Shown here one piece after another: positions 1 to 5,885 of a stretch of DNA of 9,635 nt. Position numbers and translations under genes: made by a program. Numbering within the stretch: the first letter of the stretch is position 1; every line of letters starts with the position of its first letter. The notes beneath the pieces were generated by a model. The model was not told where the DNA came from. It worked only from the letters and a program-made list of their open reading frames with translations, and ran no database searches. The stretch comes from CAZHJA01 sp964532865 (lineage in GTDB: Bacteria; Patescibacteriota; Microgenomatia; UBA1406; GWC2-37-13), in NCBI GenBank assembly GCA_964532865.1, contig CAZHJA010000035.1, positions 1 through 9,635 of the forward strand, written 5' to 3'.

Positions 1-196
1 TTTTGACTTCAGTTAAGGGGAGTGGATTACCTTCAATACTAGTTGAGGCAAAAGCGGAAATGGCTCGGGCAGTTTTTTCAAATTCCATTAAGACTATATT
101 TGGAAATCTTTGTTGATTTAACTTGATGACTAAACTGTTAATTTCTTTTATTTGGCTTAGTAATTTGTCAGTAATGTTATATTTTGGTTTAAACAT
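1..196 (-). CDS. Fic family protein, N-terminal part (runs off the window edge)
   Basis: Reading the minus strand from the ATG at 194-196 gives 65 open codons up to the window edge. Residues 51-57 (STSIEGN) match the (S/T)xxxE(G/N) inhibitory motif that lies N-terminal to the catalytic core in class II Fic enzymes, with E55 as the expected ATP-blocking glutamate. The opening MFKPKYNITDKLL resembles Fic proteins that usually carry a C-terminal winged helix. The family transfers AMP, or another phosphate-containing group, from a nucleotide to a hydroxyl of a target protein. The catalytic HPFxxGNGR loop would lie beyond the window, so activity cannot be judged. It is transcribed divergently from a second Fic gene at 407. 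A perfect TATAAT box (205-210) lies 8 nt before the ATG and there is no Shine-Dalgarno sequence. Confidence 0.8.
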   Translation of the reverse strand, partial: MFKPKYNITDKLLSQIKEINSLVIKLNQQRFPNIVLMEFEKTARAISAFASTSIEGNPLPLTEVK

Positions 197-204
197 ATAG
201 ACTA

Positions 205-210
205 ATTATA
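205..210 (-). promoter_or_regulatory. Candidate -10 box (TATAAT) for the minus-strand Fic gene
   Basis: The minus strand reads TATAAT at 210-205, 8 nt before the ATG at 196. No good -35 box is seen at 16-18 bp spacing; that region is occupied by the 11-bp tandem repeat. Transcription from here would give an mRNA with almost no leader. Confidence 0.5.
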
Positions 211-231
211 GACGAATATTAGACGAATATT
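210..231. repeat. Two tandem copies of AGACGAATATT between the divergent Fic genes
   Basis: AGACGAATATT occurs at 210-220 and again at 221-231, exactly head to tail. The 11-mer AATATTAGACG that spans the junction recurs at 318-328, inside the mini-ORF. The pair lies just behind the -10 box of the minus-strand Fic gene and about 30 bp upstream of the plus-strand -35 box at 260, a reasonable place for a regulator to bind. An 11-bp period is close to one DNA turn, so two protomers would sit on the same face. Operator function is inference. Confidence 0.5.
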
Positions 232-259
232 GATGGTTACCGCAATATTAAAATACTAC

Positions 260-288
260 TTGACAACCGTAAAGTTATACTTTATACT
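260..288 (+). promoter_or_regulatory. Strong sigma70-like promoter upstream of the mini-ORF and Fic-MerR
   Basis: TTGACA (260-265) and TATACT (283-288) are separated by 17 bp: 6/6 and 5/6 consensus matches at ideal spacing. The expected start point is about 295, which is exactly the A of the mini-ORF ATG. The spacer holds an inverted repeat, TAAAGT (270-275) and ACTTTA (279-284) around TAT, that overlaps the start of the -10 box and could be a repressor site. Confidence 0.7.
270..284. promoter_or_regulatory. Inverted repeat inside the promoter spacer (possible operator)
   Basis: TAAAGT-TAT-ACTTTA forms a perfect 6-bp dyad with a 3-bp centre between the -35 and -10 boxes. MerR-family proteins typically bind dyads in this spacer, and the gene at 407 carries a MerR-type domain, so autoregulation is plausible. 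MerR targets usually have 19-20 bp spacers, whereas this one is a normal 17 bp, so repression would be more likely than MerR-style untwisting activation. In AT-rich DNA a short dyad can also arise by chance. Confidence 0.3.
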
Positions 289-294
289 TGCATC

Positions 295-378
295 ATGAAC
301 CATAAAGTACTATCTTCAATATTAGACGTAATACAGCTGCACGAGCTTAAAACAAATACTAATAAGGTATTTGACTAG
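295..378 (+). CDS. 27-codon mini-ORF upstream of Fic-MerR (possible leaderless leader peptide)
   Basis: An ATG at 295 opens 27 codons and ends in TAG at 376-378; the peptide begins MNHKVLSSILDVIQL. I recognise no family. It merits listing because the start codon falls exactly where the promoter at 260-288 should begin transcription, the same arrangement as at other genes here. It ends 28 nt before the Fic-MerR ATG, and a second promoter (371-398) overlaps its last codons. It has no Shine-Dalgarno sequence and its frame differs from that of Fic. It could be a regulatory leader peptide, a very small antitoxin-like partner, a decayed gene, or chance. It is shorter than the known FicA antitoxins of class I Fic systems and lacks a visible (S/T)xxxE(G/N) motif. 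Confidence 0.3.
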   Translation: MNHKVLSSILDVIQLHELKTNTNKVFD

Positions 379-398
379 TTGTATATAAAAGTTATATT
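371..398 (+). promoter_or_regulatory. Candidate promoter immediately before Fic-MerR
   Basis: TTGACT (371-376) and TATATT (393-398) are separated by 16 bp. The ATG at 407 begins 8 nt after the -10 box, so the transcript would start within one or two bases of the start codon. It lies downstream of the stronger promoter at 260-288 and would allow Fic-MerR to be made without the mini-ORF. Confidence 0.5.
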
Positions 399-406
399 AA
401 AACGCT

Positions 407-1426
407 ATGAGCGATATACTAAAACAACTTACAAAAAAGAAAAAAGAGCTTGATAAATATATACCACTTAAAAAAGAACTACAAGACAGTCTTAATAAGT
501 GGTTTGATGTTGAGCTGACGTATTCGTCAAACGCAATTGAGGGAAATACTCTCTCTCGTATTGAGACTACAGAGGTTATTGAACGAGGCGTTTCTGCTGT
601 TATTAGCGGAAAGCCATTAAAAGATCAATTAGAAGCAGTTAATCACGCAAAAGCTATTTGTTTTATTAAAAGCATTGTAAAACAGAAGAAAACCCATCAA
701 AATATCACGGAAGTTGATATACGAGCAATCCATAAGTTGATACTCACGGGCATTGATGATGAGTGGGTAGGGAGATATAGACAAATTGATATATTTATAC
801 GTGGCTCAAACGTAGAATTTCCATCACCAAGTAGCGTACCCTATAAGATGAAGGAGTTTATCGAGTGGTTAGAAGGACAGCGGGGAAAACATCCTGTACG
901 GGTTGCTTCTGATGCTCATTTTCAATTTGTGAGTATACATCCGTTTATTGATGGAAACGGCAGAACAGCACGGCTTTTAATGAATCTTATTCTTATTTTC
1001 AATAATTATCCGATTACAGTAATAAGAAATGAGGATAGAATACAGTATCTCAATGCTTTGGAAGTTGCACAGAAAACAGGAAATCTTAAAGCGTTTTATA
1101 AACTTATTGAGTTAGCGGTTGACCGCTCGCTTGATATTTATATTAACGCTGCAAAGGGCAAGTCGCCTAAATTGTTAGATGGGAAAGAACGAAAAAAAGA
1201 AAAACTATTGAAAATAGGAGAACTTGCACAAGCCACAAGAGAAACAAATGCCACAATACGCTATTGGATGAAGGAGGGTCTATTAGAAGTAGCTGGATAT
1301 ACAAAAGGTGGCTACCAGCTTTATAAACACGATATGATAAACAGAGTAAAAGACATTAGGAGGCTACAAAAGGAAAGACTATCTCTAATAGAGATTAAAA
1401 ATAGGCTTATAGAAAGGCTAACGTAA
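407..1426 (+). CDS. FICD-like class II Fic AMPylase fused to a MerR-type HTH domain
   Basis: The 339-residue protein has three parts. A helical N-terminus carries the inhibitory motif S41-N-A-I-E45-G46. The Fic core follows (about 100-245), with flap segment 134-148 and catalytic loop HPFIDGNGRTAR (178-189), where H178 is the expected base, D182 the metal ligand and R186 the phosphate contact. The flanking text, including LLMNLIL and the downstream YPITVIRNEDR, resembles metazoan FICD. Residues 268-339 form a MerR-type HTH: IGELA, then ATIRYWMKEGLL, then a GYQLYKHD wing and a helix. All key residues are present, so an active, self-inhibited AMPylase (and possibly deAMPylase) is expected; the target is unknown. 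The MerR domain suggests DNA binding, perhaps at its own promoter. Arginine codons include many CGN forms, unlike nusG. The start is supported by the -10 box 8 nt upstream; no Shine-Dalgarno is present. Confidence 0.9.
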   Translation: MSDILKQLTKKKKELDKYIPLKKELQDSLNKWFDVELTYSSNAIEGNTLSRIETTEVIERGVSAVISGKPLKDQLEAVNHAKAICFIKSIVKQKKTHQNITEVDIRAIHKLILTGIDDEWVGRYRQIDIFIRGSNVEFPSPSSVPYKMKEFIEWLEGQRGKHPVRVASDAHFQFVSIHPFIDGNGRTARLLMNLILIFNNYPITVIRNEDRIQYLNALEVAQKTGNLKAFYKLIELAVDRSLDIYINAAKGKSPKLLDGKERKKEKLLKIGELAQATRETNATIRYWMKEGLLEVAGYTKGGYQLYKHDMINRVKDIRRLQKERLSLIEIKNRLIERLT

Positions 1427-1511
1427 CATAATAATTTAGTTTGCCCAAAGCTTATTTATATAAGACATAGTATTAAATCCTTCATTTAGTATGCGCATTT
1501 ACAGAATACTC

Positions 1512-1540
1512 TTGACAAAAAAAATGACGTCTGTTATAGT
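1512..1540 (+). promoter_or_regulatory. Strong sigma70-like promoter of the PaaX-like gene
   Basis: TTGACA (1512-1517) and TATAGT (1535-1540) are separated by 17 bp. The ATG at 1550 begins 9 nt after the -10 box, so the predicted leader is only about 2-3 nt long. Confidence 0.7.
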
Positions 1541-1549
1541 GACCGCAAT

Positions 1550-2287
1550 ATGGGGATTAAAGAAAAACGGACGAAACTTCTTCTTGCAATGTTTTTAATG
1601 TCAGGCGTTAACTTTTCTTTTGTTAGCTTTGATAAAAAAATTCAAGACTTTTTTGATATTTCATTTAATCAAAAAACAAGAGGAACTCTTTCAGGGCTAT
1701 TAAAGGAAGGCGAAATTGAAAAAGGACTTGAGGAAAATCAATATCGTCTTACCGAAAAAGGATTTTTATCATTAATTTTGTACTTTCCTTCATTTCGTTT
1801 TCTTAAAGAAAAATGGGATGGAAGATGGCGCATAATTTCTTATGAAATTCCTGAGAAAAAAAGAGAACTTAGAGATAAATTAAGAAGAGAAATGCAGGGG
1901 TGGGGTCTTGGACCATGGCATCGTTCATTTTGGTTGACTCCTCATCCTATTATTAATACTCTTCGTAATTTAGTTTCCCAAAAAGAAGAAGAACAGTATA
2001 TTCAAGCATTTGAATCAGATCATGTATTTGGTAATCGTGAAATATTAATTGAAAAAGTATGGGGAATAAAAGAATTAAATACAGAGTATCGTGAGCTTTT
2101 TAAAATTTGGCATGAAACATTATCAAAAGATGGCGAAAAACAAGATAAATTTAAAAAAGTACTTTCAAAATATGTTGCGGTTTTAAGACAAGATCCAGGA
2201 TTGCCAATTGAACTTGTTGGAGAAAAATGGATTGGACTTGAAGCATTTACAATATTTAAAGAAATCAAAGGAATACTTCTTTCGTGA
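1550..2287 (+). CDS. PaaX-like transcriptional regulator
   Basis: The 245-residue protein has the three-part build of PaaX proteins. An N-terminal winged-helix region (about 40-75) ends in NQYRLTEKGFLSL. A Cas2-like ferredoxin-fold domain begins with WDGRWRIISYEIPEKKR (89-105) and runs to about 160. A C-terminal PaaX domain carries LRQDPGLPIELVGEKWIG (212-229). PaaX represses phenylacetate catabolism in Proteobacteria by sensing phenylacetyl-CoA, but no such genes occur here, and PaaX-like proteins of CPR genomes are generally of unknown target. No complete HxH or acidic nuclease centre is evident, so DNA binding rather than Cas2-like cutting is the better guess. It has its own promoter and stands alone; its stop is 3 nt from the stop of the convergent comEC hydrolase gene. 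TGA is its stop codon. Confidence 0.8.
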   Translation: MGIKEKRTKLLLAMFLMSGVNFSFVSFDKKIQDFFDISFNQKTRGTLSGLLKEGEIEKGLEENQYRLTEKGFLSLILYFPSFRFLKEKWDGRWRIISYEIPEKKRELRDKLRREMQGWGLGPWHRSFWLTPHPIINTLRNLVSQKEEEQYIQAFESDHVFGNREILIEKVWGIKELNTEYRELFKIWHETLSKDGEKQDKFKKVLSKYVAVLRQDPGLPIELVGEKWIGLEAFTIFKEIKGILLS

Positions 2288-2290
2288 AAA

Positions 2291-3193
2291 CTAATTTAGA
2301 ATTCTTATTTTATCTTTTGAGATACTAAGCACAATATCTCCATGCTTATCTGTTCTTAAATACTTTTTATTTAATTTTTTAAAATAATCCAATACTTCTT
2401 TTGATGGATGTCCATAAGAGTTCTTACCCAAGCATATTACAGACAAATCAGGATCAACAAGCTTCAAAATATTTTCGTTTAATCCATTTTTAGATCCATG
2501 ATGGGGAACTTTAAAGATATCTGCTTTAATATTGTGTTTAATTACAAGCTTTTCTAATATATTAGTAGATATGTCTCCTGTAAAAAGAGCTTTAATATTA
2601 TTTTCTTGAAATAAAATAATTAAGGAAAATAAATTAGGATCTGTTGTACTATTAACAAACTCTTTATTTTCAGAATCATTAAAATTAAAAAACATATTTT
2701 CTTTTAAAAATTCTTTACTTGGCCAAAGAAAAGTAAATTTAGAATTATTTACATTAATAACCATATTTTCTTCTGCAAAAATGATTTTAATATCTTTTTC
2801 GAATATTTTCTGCTTAAATTGTTGAAAAAGCTGGGAAGAACTATTTAATCGGCTTAAAATAAAAGCATTGATATTGTAATAATCAACAACCCAAACAAAA
2901 CCTCCAAAGTGATCTTTTTGAGGATGTGTAATTATTGCAAGCTCAATATTTCTATCATAAAAAGGCATATGTCTTCCAAGACATTCTAAGATTTTTCTAT
3001 CAGGGCCTGCATCAATAACAACATCAAATTTGTTTTTTATTCTCATATAAACAGCGTCTCCCTGTCCAACATCACAAAATACTATTTTTGTATTTTTGAA
3101 AAAAAATGAAGGAAAAAACAGCAAGCATAAGATTATCAAAGAAACAAACAAGATAAGAAAAACACCTTTTGCCGTAAATGGAAGATTTTTCAT
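2291..3193 (-). CDS. ComEC metallo-beta-lactamase-fold module (separate gene)
   Basis: This 300-residue protein corresponds to the C-terminal hydrolase domain of ComEC/Rec2. A single N-terminal membrane helix (about 11-31) is followed by DVGQGDA (41-47), DAG (61-63), THPQKDHFGG (89-98), FTGD (204-207), VPHHGSKNG (229-237), SYGHPS (259-264) and the closing RTDKHGDI (280-287). In full-length ComEC this domain is thought to degrade the non-transported DNA strand or process DNA at the channel. In HxHxDH the third position is Q92; ComEC proteins commonly have Asp there, so metal binding may differ. The membrane helix would hold it at the membrane with the fold outside. It is the last gene of the minus-strand comEA-comEC operon, 40 nt after the channel module. 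A weak TACAAT box lies 5 nt before its ATG. Confidence 0.88.
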   Translation of the reverse strand: MKNLPFTAKGVFLILFVSLIILCLLFFPSFFFKNTKIVFCDVGQGDAVYMRIKNKFDVVIDAGPDRKILECLGRHMPFYDRNIELAIITHPQKDHFGGFVWVVDYYNINAFILSRLNSSSQLFQQFKQKIFEKDIKIIFAEENMVINVNNSKFTFLWPSKEFLKENMFFNFNDSENKEFVNSTTDPNLFSLIILFQENNIKALFTGDISTNILEKLVIKHNIKADIFKVPHHGSKNGLNENILKLVDPDLSVICLGKNSYGHPSKEVLDYFKKLNKKYLRTDKHGDIVLSISKDKIRILN

Positions 3194-3233
3194 AATATAT
3201 TGTATTTTTACTTACTTATCTATCTGTCACTTT

Positions 3234-4052
3234 TTATTTAAAAGATATAAATGCATAAGGAATATTTGAAAATGTTTTAACAATAAAAACAATGTATGTT
3301 AAAATCCCATAACAAATATATGCTGGAACAAGTCCCAATAAATAATGAATTTTTCCAAGTATTGCTGTAGAAAATCCAAAAATCATAAGCGGTGCAATTG
3401 TAAAAGAAATAAGAATATTTGATAAAGGAGAAATTAATGAAACTTGTTTAAAGTATATGAAAATAATTGGGGCAGTAAAAACTTGCGCGGCAAGTGAAGT
3501 TTGGAATTCAGATCTGGTATATGAAAAAAGTTTGCGAAATATATTTGATGAATCTTTAAAAGAGGCAGTATGAGATTTTTTGCCAAAAATAATTAGTCCA
3601 AAAGTTGCTGCATATGAAAGTTGAAAGGATACTGTTTTTAACCAGTGCGGCCAGAAAATTATGGTAAAAACTATTGATAAAAAGAGGCTATACAAAGCAA
3701 ATGTTCTTTTACCAAAAGATATTGAGACTAACGTTAGTATTCCCATAAACGCAGCTCGGACAATTGGGGCTTGAATACCAACAAATAAAGTGAATAAAAA
3801 TACTGTTAGTATAGTTATCATACATGATATATATCTGCCAAAAATATTGAAAAATGAAGAGACTACGCTTGATAACAGTGTAATATTAATTCCTGACAAA
3901 ACTACGATATGTAGTAGCCCTACATGCTTTAAGGCTTCATAAAAGTCCTTGCTTGTTGTCAGTTGTATCCCAAATATTATGCCATTTAAGAGAGAAGCTT
4001 GTGGTTCTGACATATACATTCTTATTATTTTTGCAAAGCTTTCAGGCGTCAT
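3234..4052 (-). CDS. comEC: ComEC/Rec2 competence membrane-channel module (separate gene)
   Basis: This 272-residue protein with several membrane helices is the ComEC 'Competence' domain, which forms the inner-membrane channel for single-stranded DNA. Diagnostic segments are GLLHIVVLSGINITLL (45-60), PIVRAAFMG (96-104), SFQLSYAATFGLI (142-154) and SPLSNILISFTIAPLM (208-223). It starts essentially at the Competence domain, so the usual N-terminal OB-like DUF4131 region is missing. The hydrolase domain is a separate downstream gene. A full ComEC is commonly 700-800 residues; the two pieces here total 572. The reading frame is intact with clean ends, so this looks like a stable split, not recent decay. 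It lies 9 nt after the comEA stop. No Shine-Dalgarno sequence precedes the ATG. Confidence 0.9.
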   Translation of the reverse strand: MTPESFAKIIRMYMSEPQASLLNGIIFGIQLTTSKDFYEALKHVGLLHIVVLSGINITLLSSVVSSFFNIFGRYISCMITILTVFLFTLFVGIQAPIVRAAFMGILTLVSISFGKRTFALYSLFLSIVFTIIFWPHWLKTVSFQLSYAATFGLIIFGKKSHTASFKDSSNIFRKLFSYTRSEFQTSLAAQVFTAPIIFIYFKQVSLISPLSNILISFTIAPLMIFGFSTAILGKIHYLLGLVPAYICYGILTYIVFIVKTFSNIPYAFISFK

Positions 4053-4061
4053 TAGACTTTA

Positions 4062-4715
4062 TTAATTTGCAGTTATTAATTCCTTAATTTTTGCGTACGT
4101 ACTTTTTCCAACTACATTTTTAGAGGACAATTCTTCAATTGAAGAATAAGGCCTATTGTCAATTATTTTTTGTGCTGTTATATTTCCTATTGACGGAAGT
4201 GTATCTAATTCTTGAAGACTTGAGATATTAATATTAATCTTTTTTTCATCTTTAATTGATTCTTCATTAGTGTTTGTAATTTCTGTTATTTCTTTTTTTG
4301 TTTCAGTAAATATTTTTTGATTTATTTCATAATAAGTAGGTATATATATTTTTTCTTCATCTTGCAAGAGTCGCGCAAGATTAAAGTTTCTTGCAAAGTA
4401 GTTTTTATCTGCATGCTCTGATATTCCTCCGGAAGCAATTATTGCGTCATTTAATCTTGCCTTGTATTCAAATTTATATACCTTAGGATCTATTACTGCT
4501 CCTGAAACATCAATATATAATGTCTGTTTTACGTTAGTATTAGATTTTGTTTTTTTAACTTGTGGAATGATTTCTTCTTGATTTATATTATTAATATTAT
4601 TTGAAAAAAATATTATTATTGAAACTGTAATTATTAAAGAACTAATAAATACAAGAACAATCTCAATTTTGAATTTTTTAGCAATATCTTTTATTAAATA
4701 TGAAATATTTTTCAT
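4062..4715 (-). CDS. comEA: ComEA-like DNA receptor (SLBB plus helix-hairpin-helix)
   Basis: The 217-residue protein has a membrane anchor (about 19-38), an SLBB domain (about 64-127, containing YIDVSGAV and ASGGISE) and a C-terminal double helix-hairpin-helix domain. The latter begins ININISSLQELDTLPSIG (160-177), where the usual LPGIG is LPSIG, and continues to the second hairpin NVVGKSTYAKI (200-210). The linker from 130 to 160 is charged and low in complexity. This is the ComEA architecture of Gram-positive bacteria and CPR: an anchored receptor that binds incoming double-stranded DNA outside the membrane and passes it to ComEC. It leads the operon, followed by both ComEC modules. A weak TATATC box (4724-4729) lies 8 nt upstream of the ATG. 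Confidence 0.9.
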   Translation of the reverse strand: MKNISYLIKDIAKKFKIEIVLVFISSLIITVSIIIFFSNNINNINQEEIIPQVKKTKSNTNVKQTLYIDVSGAVIDPKVYKFEYKARLNDAIIASGGISEHADKNYFARNFNLARLLQDEEKIYIPTYYEINQKIFTETKKEITEITNTNEESIKDEKKININISSLQELDTLPSIGNITAQKIIDNRPYSSIEELSSKNVVGKSTYAKIKELITAN

Positions 4716-4845
4716 AAGATGAAGATATATTGAAGGACATGAAAAGAGAAATCAATGGACCATGTGCTACAAAAAGGCTTATTTTAGCTACTGGGAAAGT
4801 AAGAAAGTAAGATTATTACCTTTTCTCTTATTGTTTATGTTTAAA

Positions 4846-5877
4846 TTATTCTTCTTCTTCCTCATCATTTTCATCATCTTTATCATCATTCAGCTTTCTT
4901 ATTATTACAATACCTACGATTATTGCAATAAAAGAGCCTATGATAAATTTAAAAGGAAGGGCAATAAATGAAGTTGAAGCATAAAGCTGAGGAGTATTTT
5001 CTCCAAAGTTAATTTTTGTTGAAAGATTGTATTTGCCAATAAAAAATCCAGATAAAGCCAAGCTTACTGGTTTTTCAGATGAAAAATATGCAGATGGAGT
5101 TGCCATAAGCTGTCTTTGTGAGTAGGCTAATATGTTTTGAGAAAGTATTTCATATTCTGCTCGTTCACCAAAGTTGCCTCTTAATATTATTTCACCATTG
5201 GGTTTAATACTATTTCTTCCATTATTTTCAACAATTAAAGTAATTGGAATAATGTCAGTGCTGTCAAAAAGAGAAATTTTATCTCCAAAAAAAGGCAGCT
5301 TATTCCCAAGAACTGAAAACAAAGATACCTTCCCCTTTATATCAACATTGCCGGATTTAGTAACAGTAATTAAGATATGTGAACCAATACGGGCTTTTGA
5401 GCGGGAGGATGTTTTCCCTTCAATAGTAGGGGATGGATCAGTCTCTGCAAAAAGAGTATAATAATAATCTTTTTCAGGAGCTCCTTCTGGAACACGTATT
5501 CTTAAAAGTATTTGCTGGGACTGTCCTGTTTTTAGGAAAATTGGCTGGTTAAGTTCAATATTTGTATTATCAAGTTTAAATCTTATTGGACCTTCAAACT
5601 CTTCTTTTATTCTTACATTTCCAAGATTATCTTTTGGCTCAAAAGGAAGAACTAGCATTTGTAAAGTAGTAGGGTCACCTAAGTTTTTAATATTATATGC
5701 AATCATAATTTCTTTACCTGGTTTCATAATGGCCTTAAGTATTGGAGGATAAATGGATAAGGAAATTAGTTGGGCGTGAACTTTTTGATTTAGGGATATG
5801 AAAAAAATTGTAAAAAATAAAGTAAACAAAATTACTAATATGCGAAATATTTTTTTATTAAAAGAATATTTAATCAT
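4846..5877 (-). CDS. Secreted, membrane-anchored beta-rich protein with acidic tail (DUF916-like)
   Basis: The 343-residue protein has a long signal peptide (1-35, cleavage plausible after VHA), two predicted Ig-like beta regions (about 38-145 and 175-300), a C-terminal membrane helix (about 308-327) and a short cytoplasmic tail with basic RK followed by 13 acidic residues out of 16 (328-343). The first region opens SIYPPILKAIMKPGKEIM and continues IKNLGD, resembling the start of DUF916-type (WxL-interacting) domains, in which P-G-x-x-x precedes a 'N-x-G/S-D' turn. That assignment is tentative. The Ig fold and anchor suggest a surface protein holding another component, most obviously the WxL-like product of the gene 8 nt upstream. 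No catalytic motif is visible. It is the last gene of a three-gene minus-strand operon; no hairpin terminator follows. Confidence 0.7.
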   Translation of the reverse strand: MIKYSFNKKIFRILVILFTLFFTIFFISLNQKVHAQLISLSIYPPILKAIMKPGKEIMIAYNIKNLGDPTTLQMLVLPFEPKDNLGNVRIKEEFEGPIRFKLDNTNIELNQPIFLKTGQSQQILLRIRVPEGAPEKDYYYTLFAETDPSPTIEGKTSSRSKARIGSHILITVTKSGNVDIKGKVSLFSVLGNKLPFFGDKISLFDSTDIIPITLIVENNGRNSIKPNGEIILRGNFGERAEYEILSQNILAYSQRQLMATPSAYFSSEKPVSLALSGFFIGKYNLSTKINFGENTPQLYASTSFIALPFKFIIGSFIAIIVGIVIIRKLNDDKDDENDEEEEE

Positions 5878-5885
5878 ATATAAGC

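Noticed and set aside
239..1551. Shared 10-mer ACCGCAATAT at 239-248 and 1542-1551 as a common operator
   Set aside because: Tens of repeated 10-mers are expected by chance in a window this size, and the two copies sit at different places relative to their promoters.
2020..2268. 82-codon minus-strand ORF
   Set aside because: Antisense of the PaaX-like C-terminal domain, including its DPGLPIEL motif.
1550..2287. Reading the PaaX-like gene as Cas2 of a CRISPR system
   Set aside because: The Cas2-like fold is only the middle domain of a full PaaX protein; no CRISPR repeats or other cas genes are present.
4739..4810. 23-codon plus-strand ORF after AAGGAC between comEA and the acidic-tail protein gene
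   Set aside because: No promoter at the usual distance, no recognisable product, and the AAGGA word is only 3 nt from the ATG. It is likely chance in a 130-bp gap.
4762..4971. 69-codon plus-strand ORF rich in Phe and Ile
   Set aside because: Its second half is the antisense of the acidic Asp/Glu tail and membrane helix of the minus-strand gene; the Phe/Ile richness is a by-product of that.
5174..5461. 95-codon plus-strand ORF
   Set aside because: Lies entirely antisense to the well-formed minus-strand gene at 4846-5877, with no family features.
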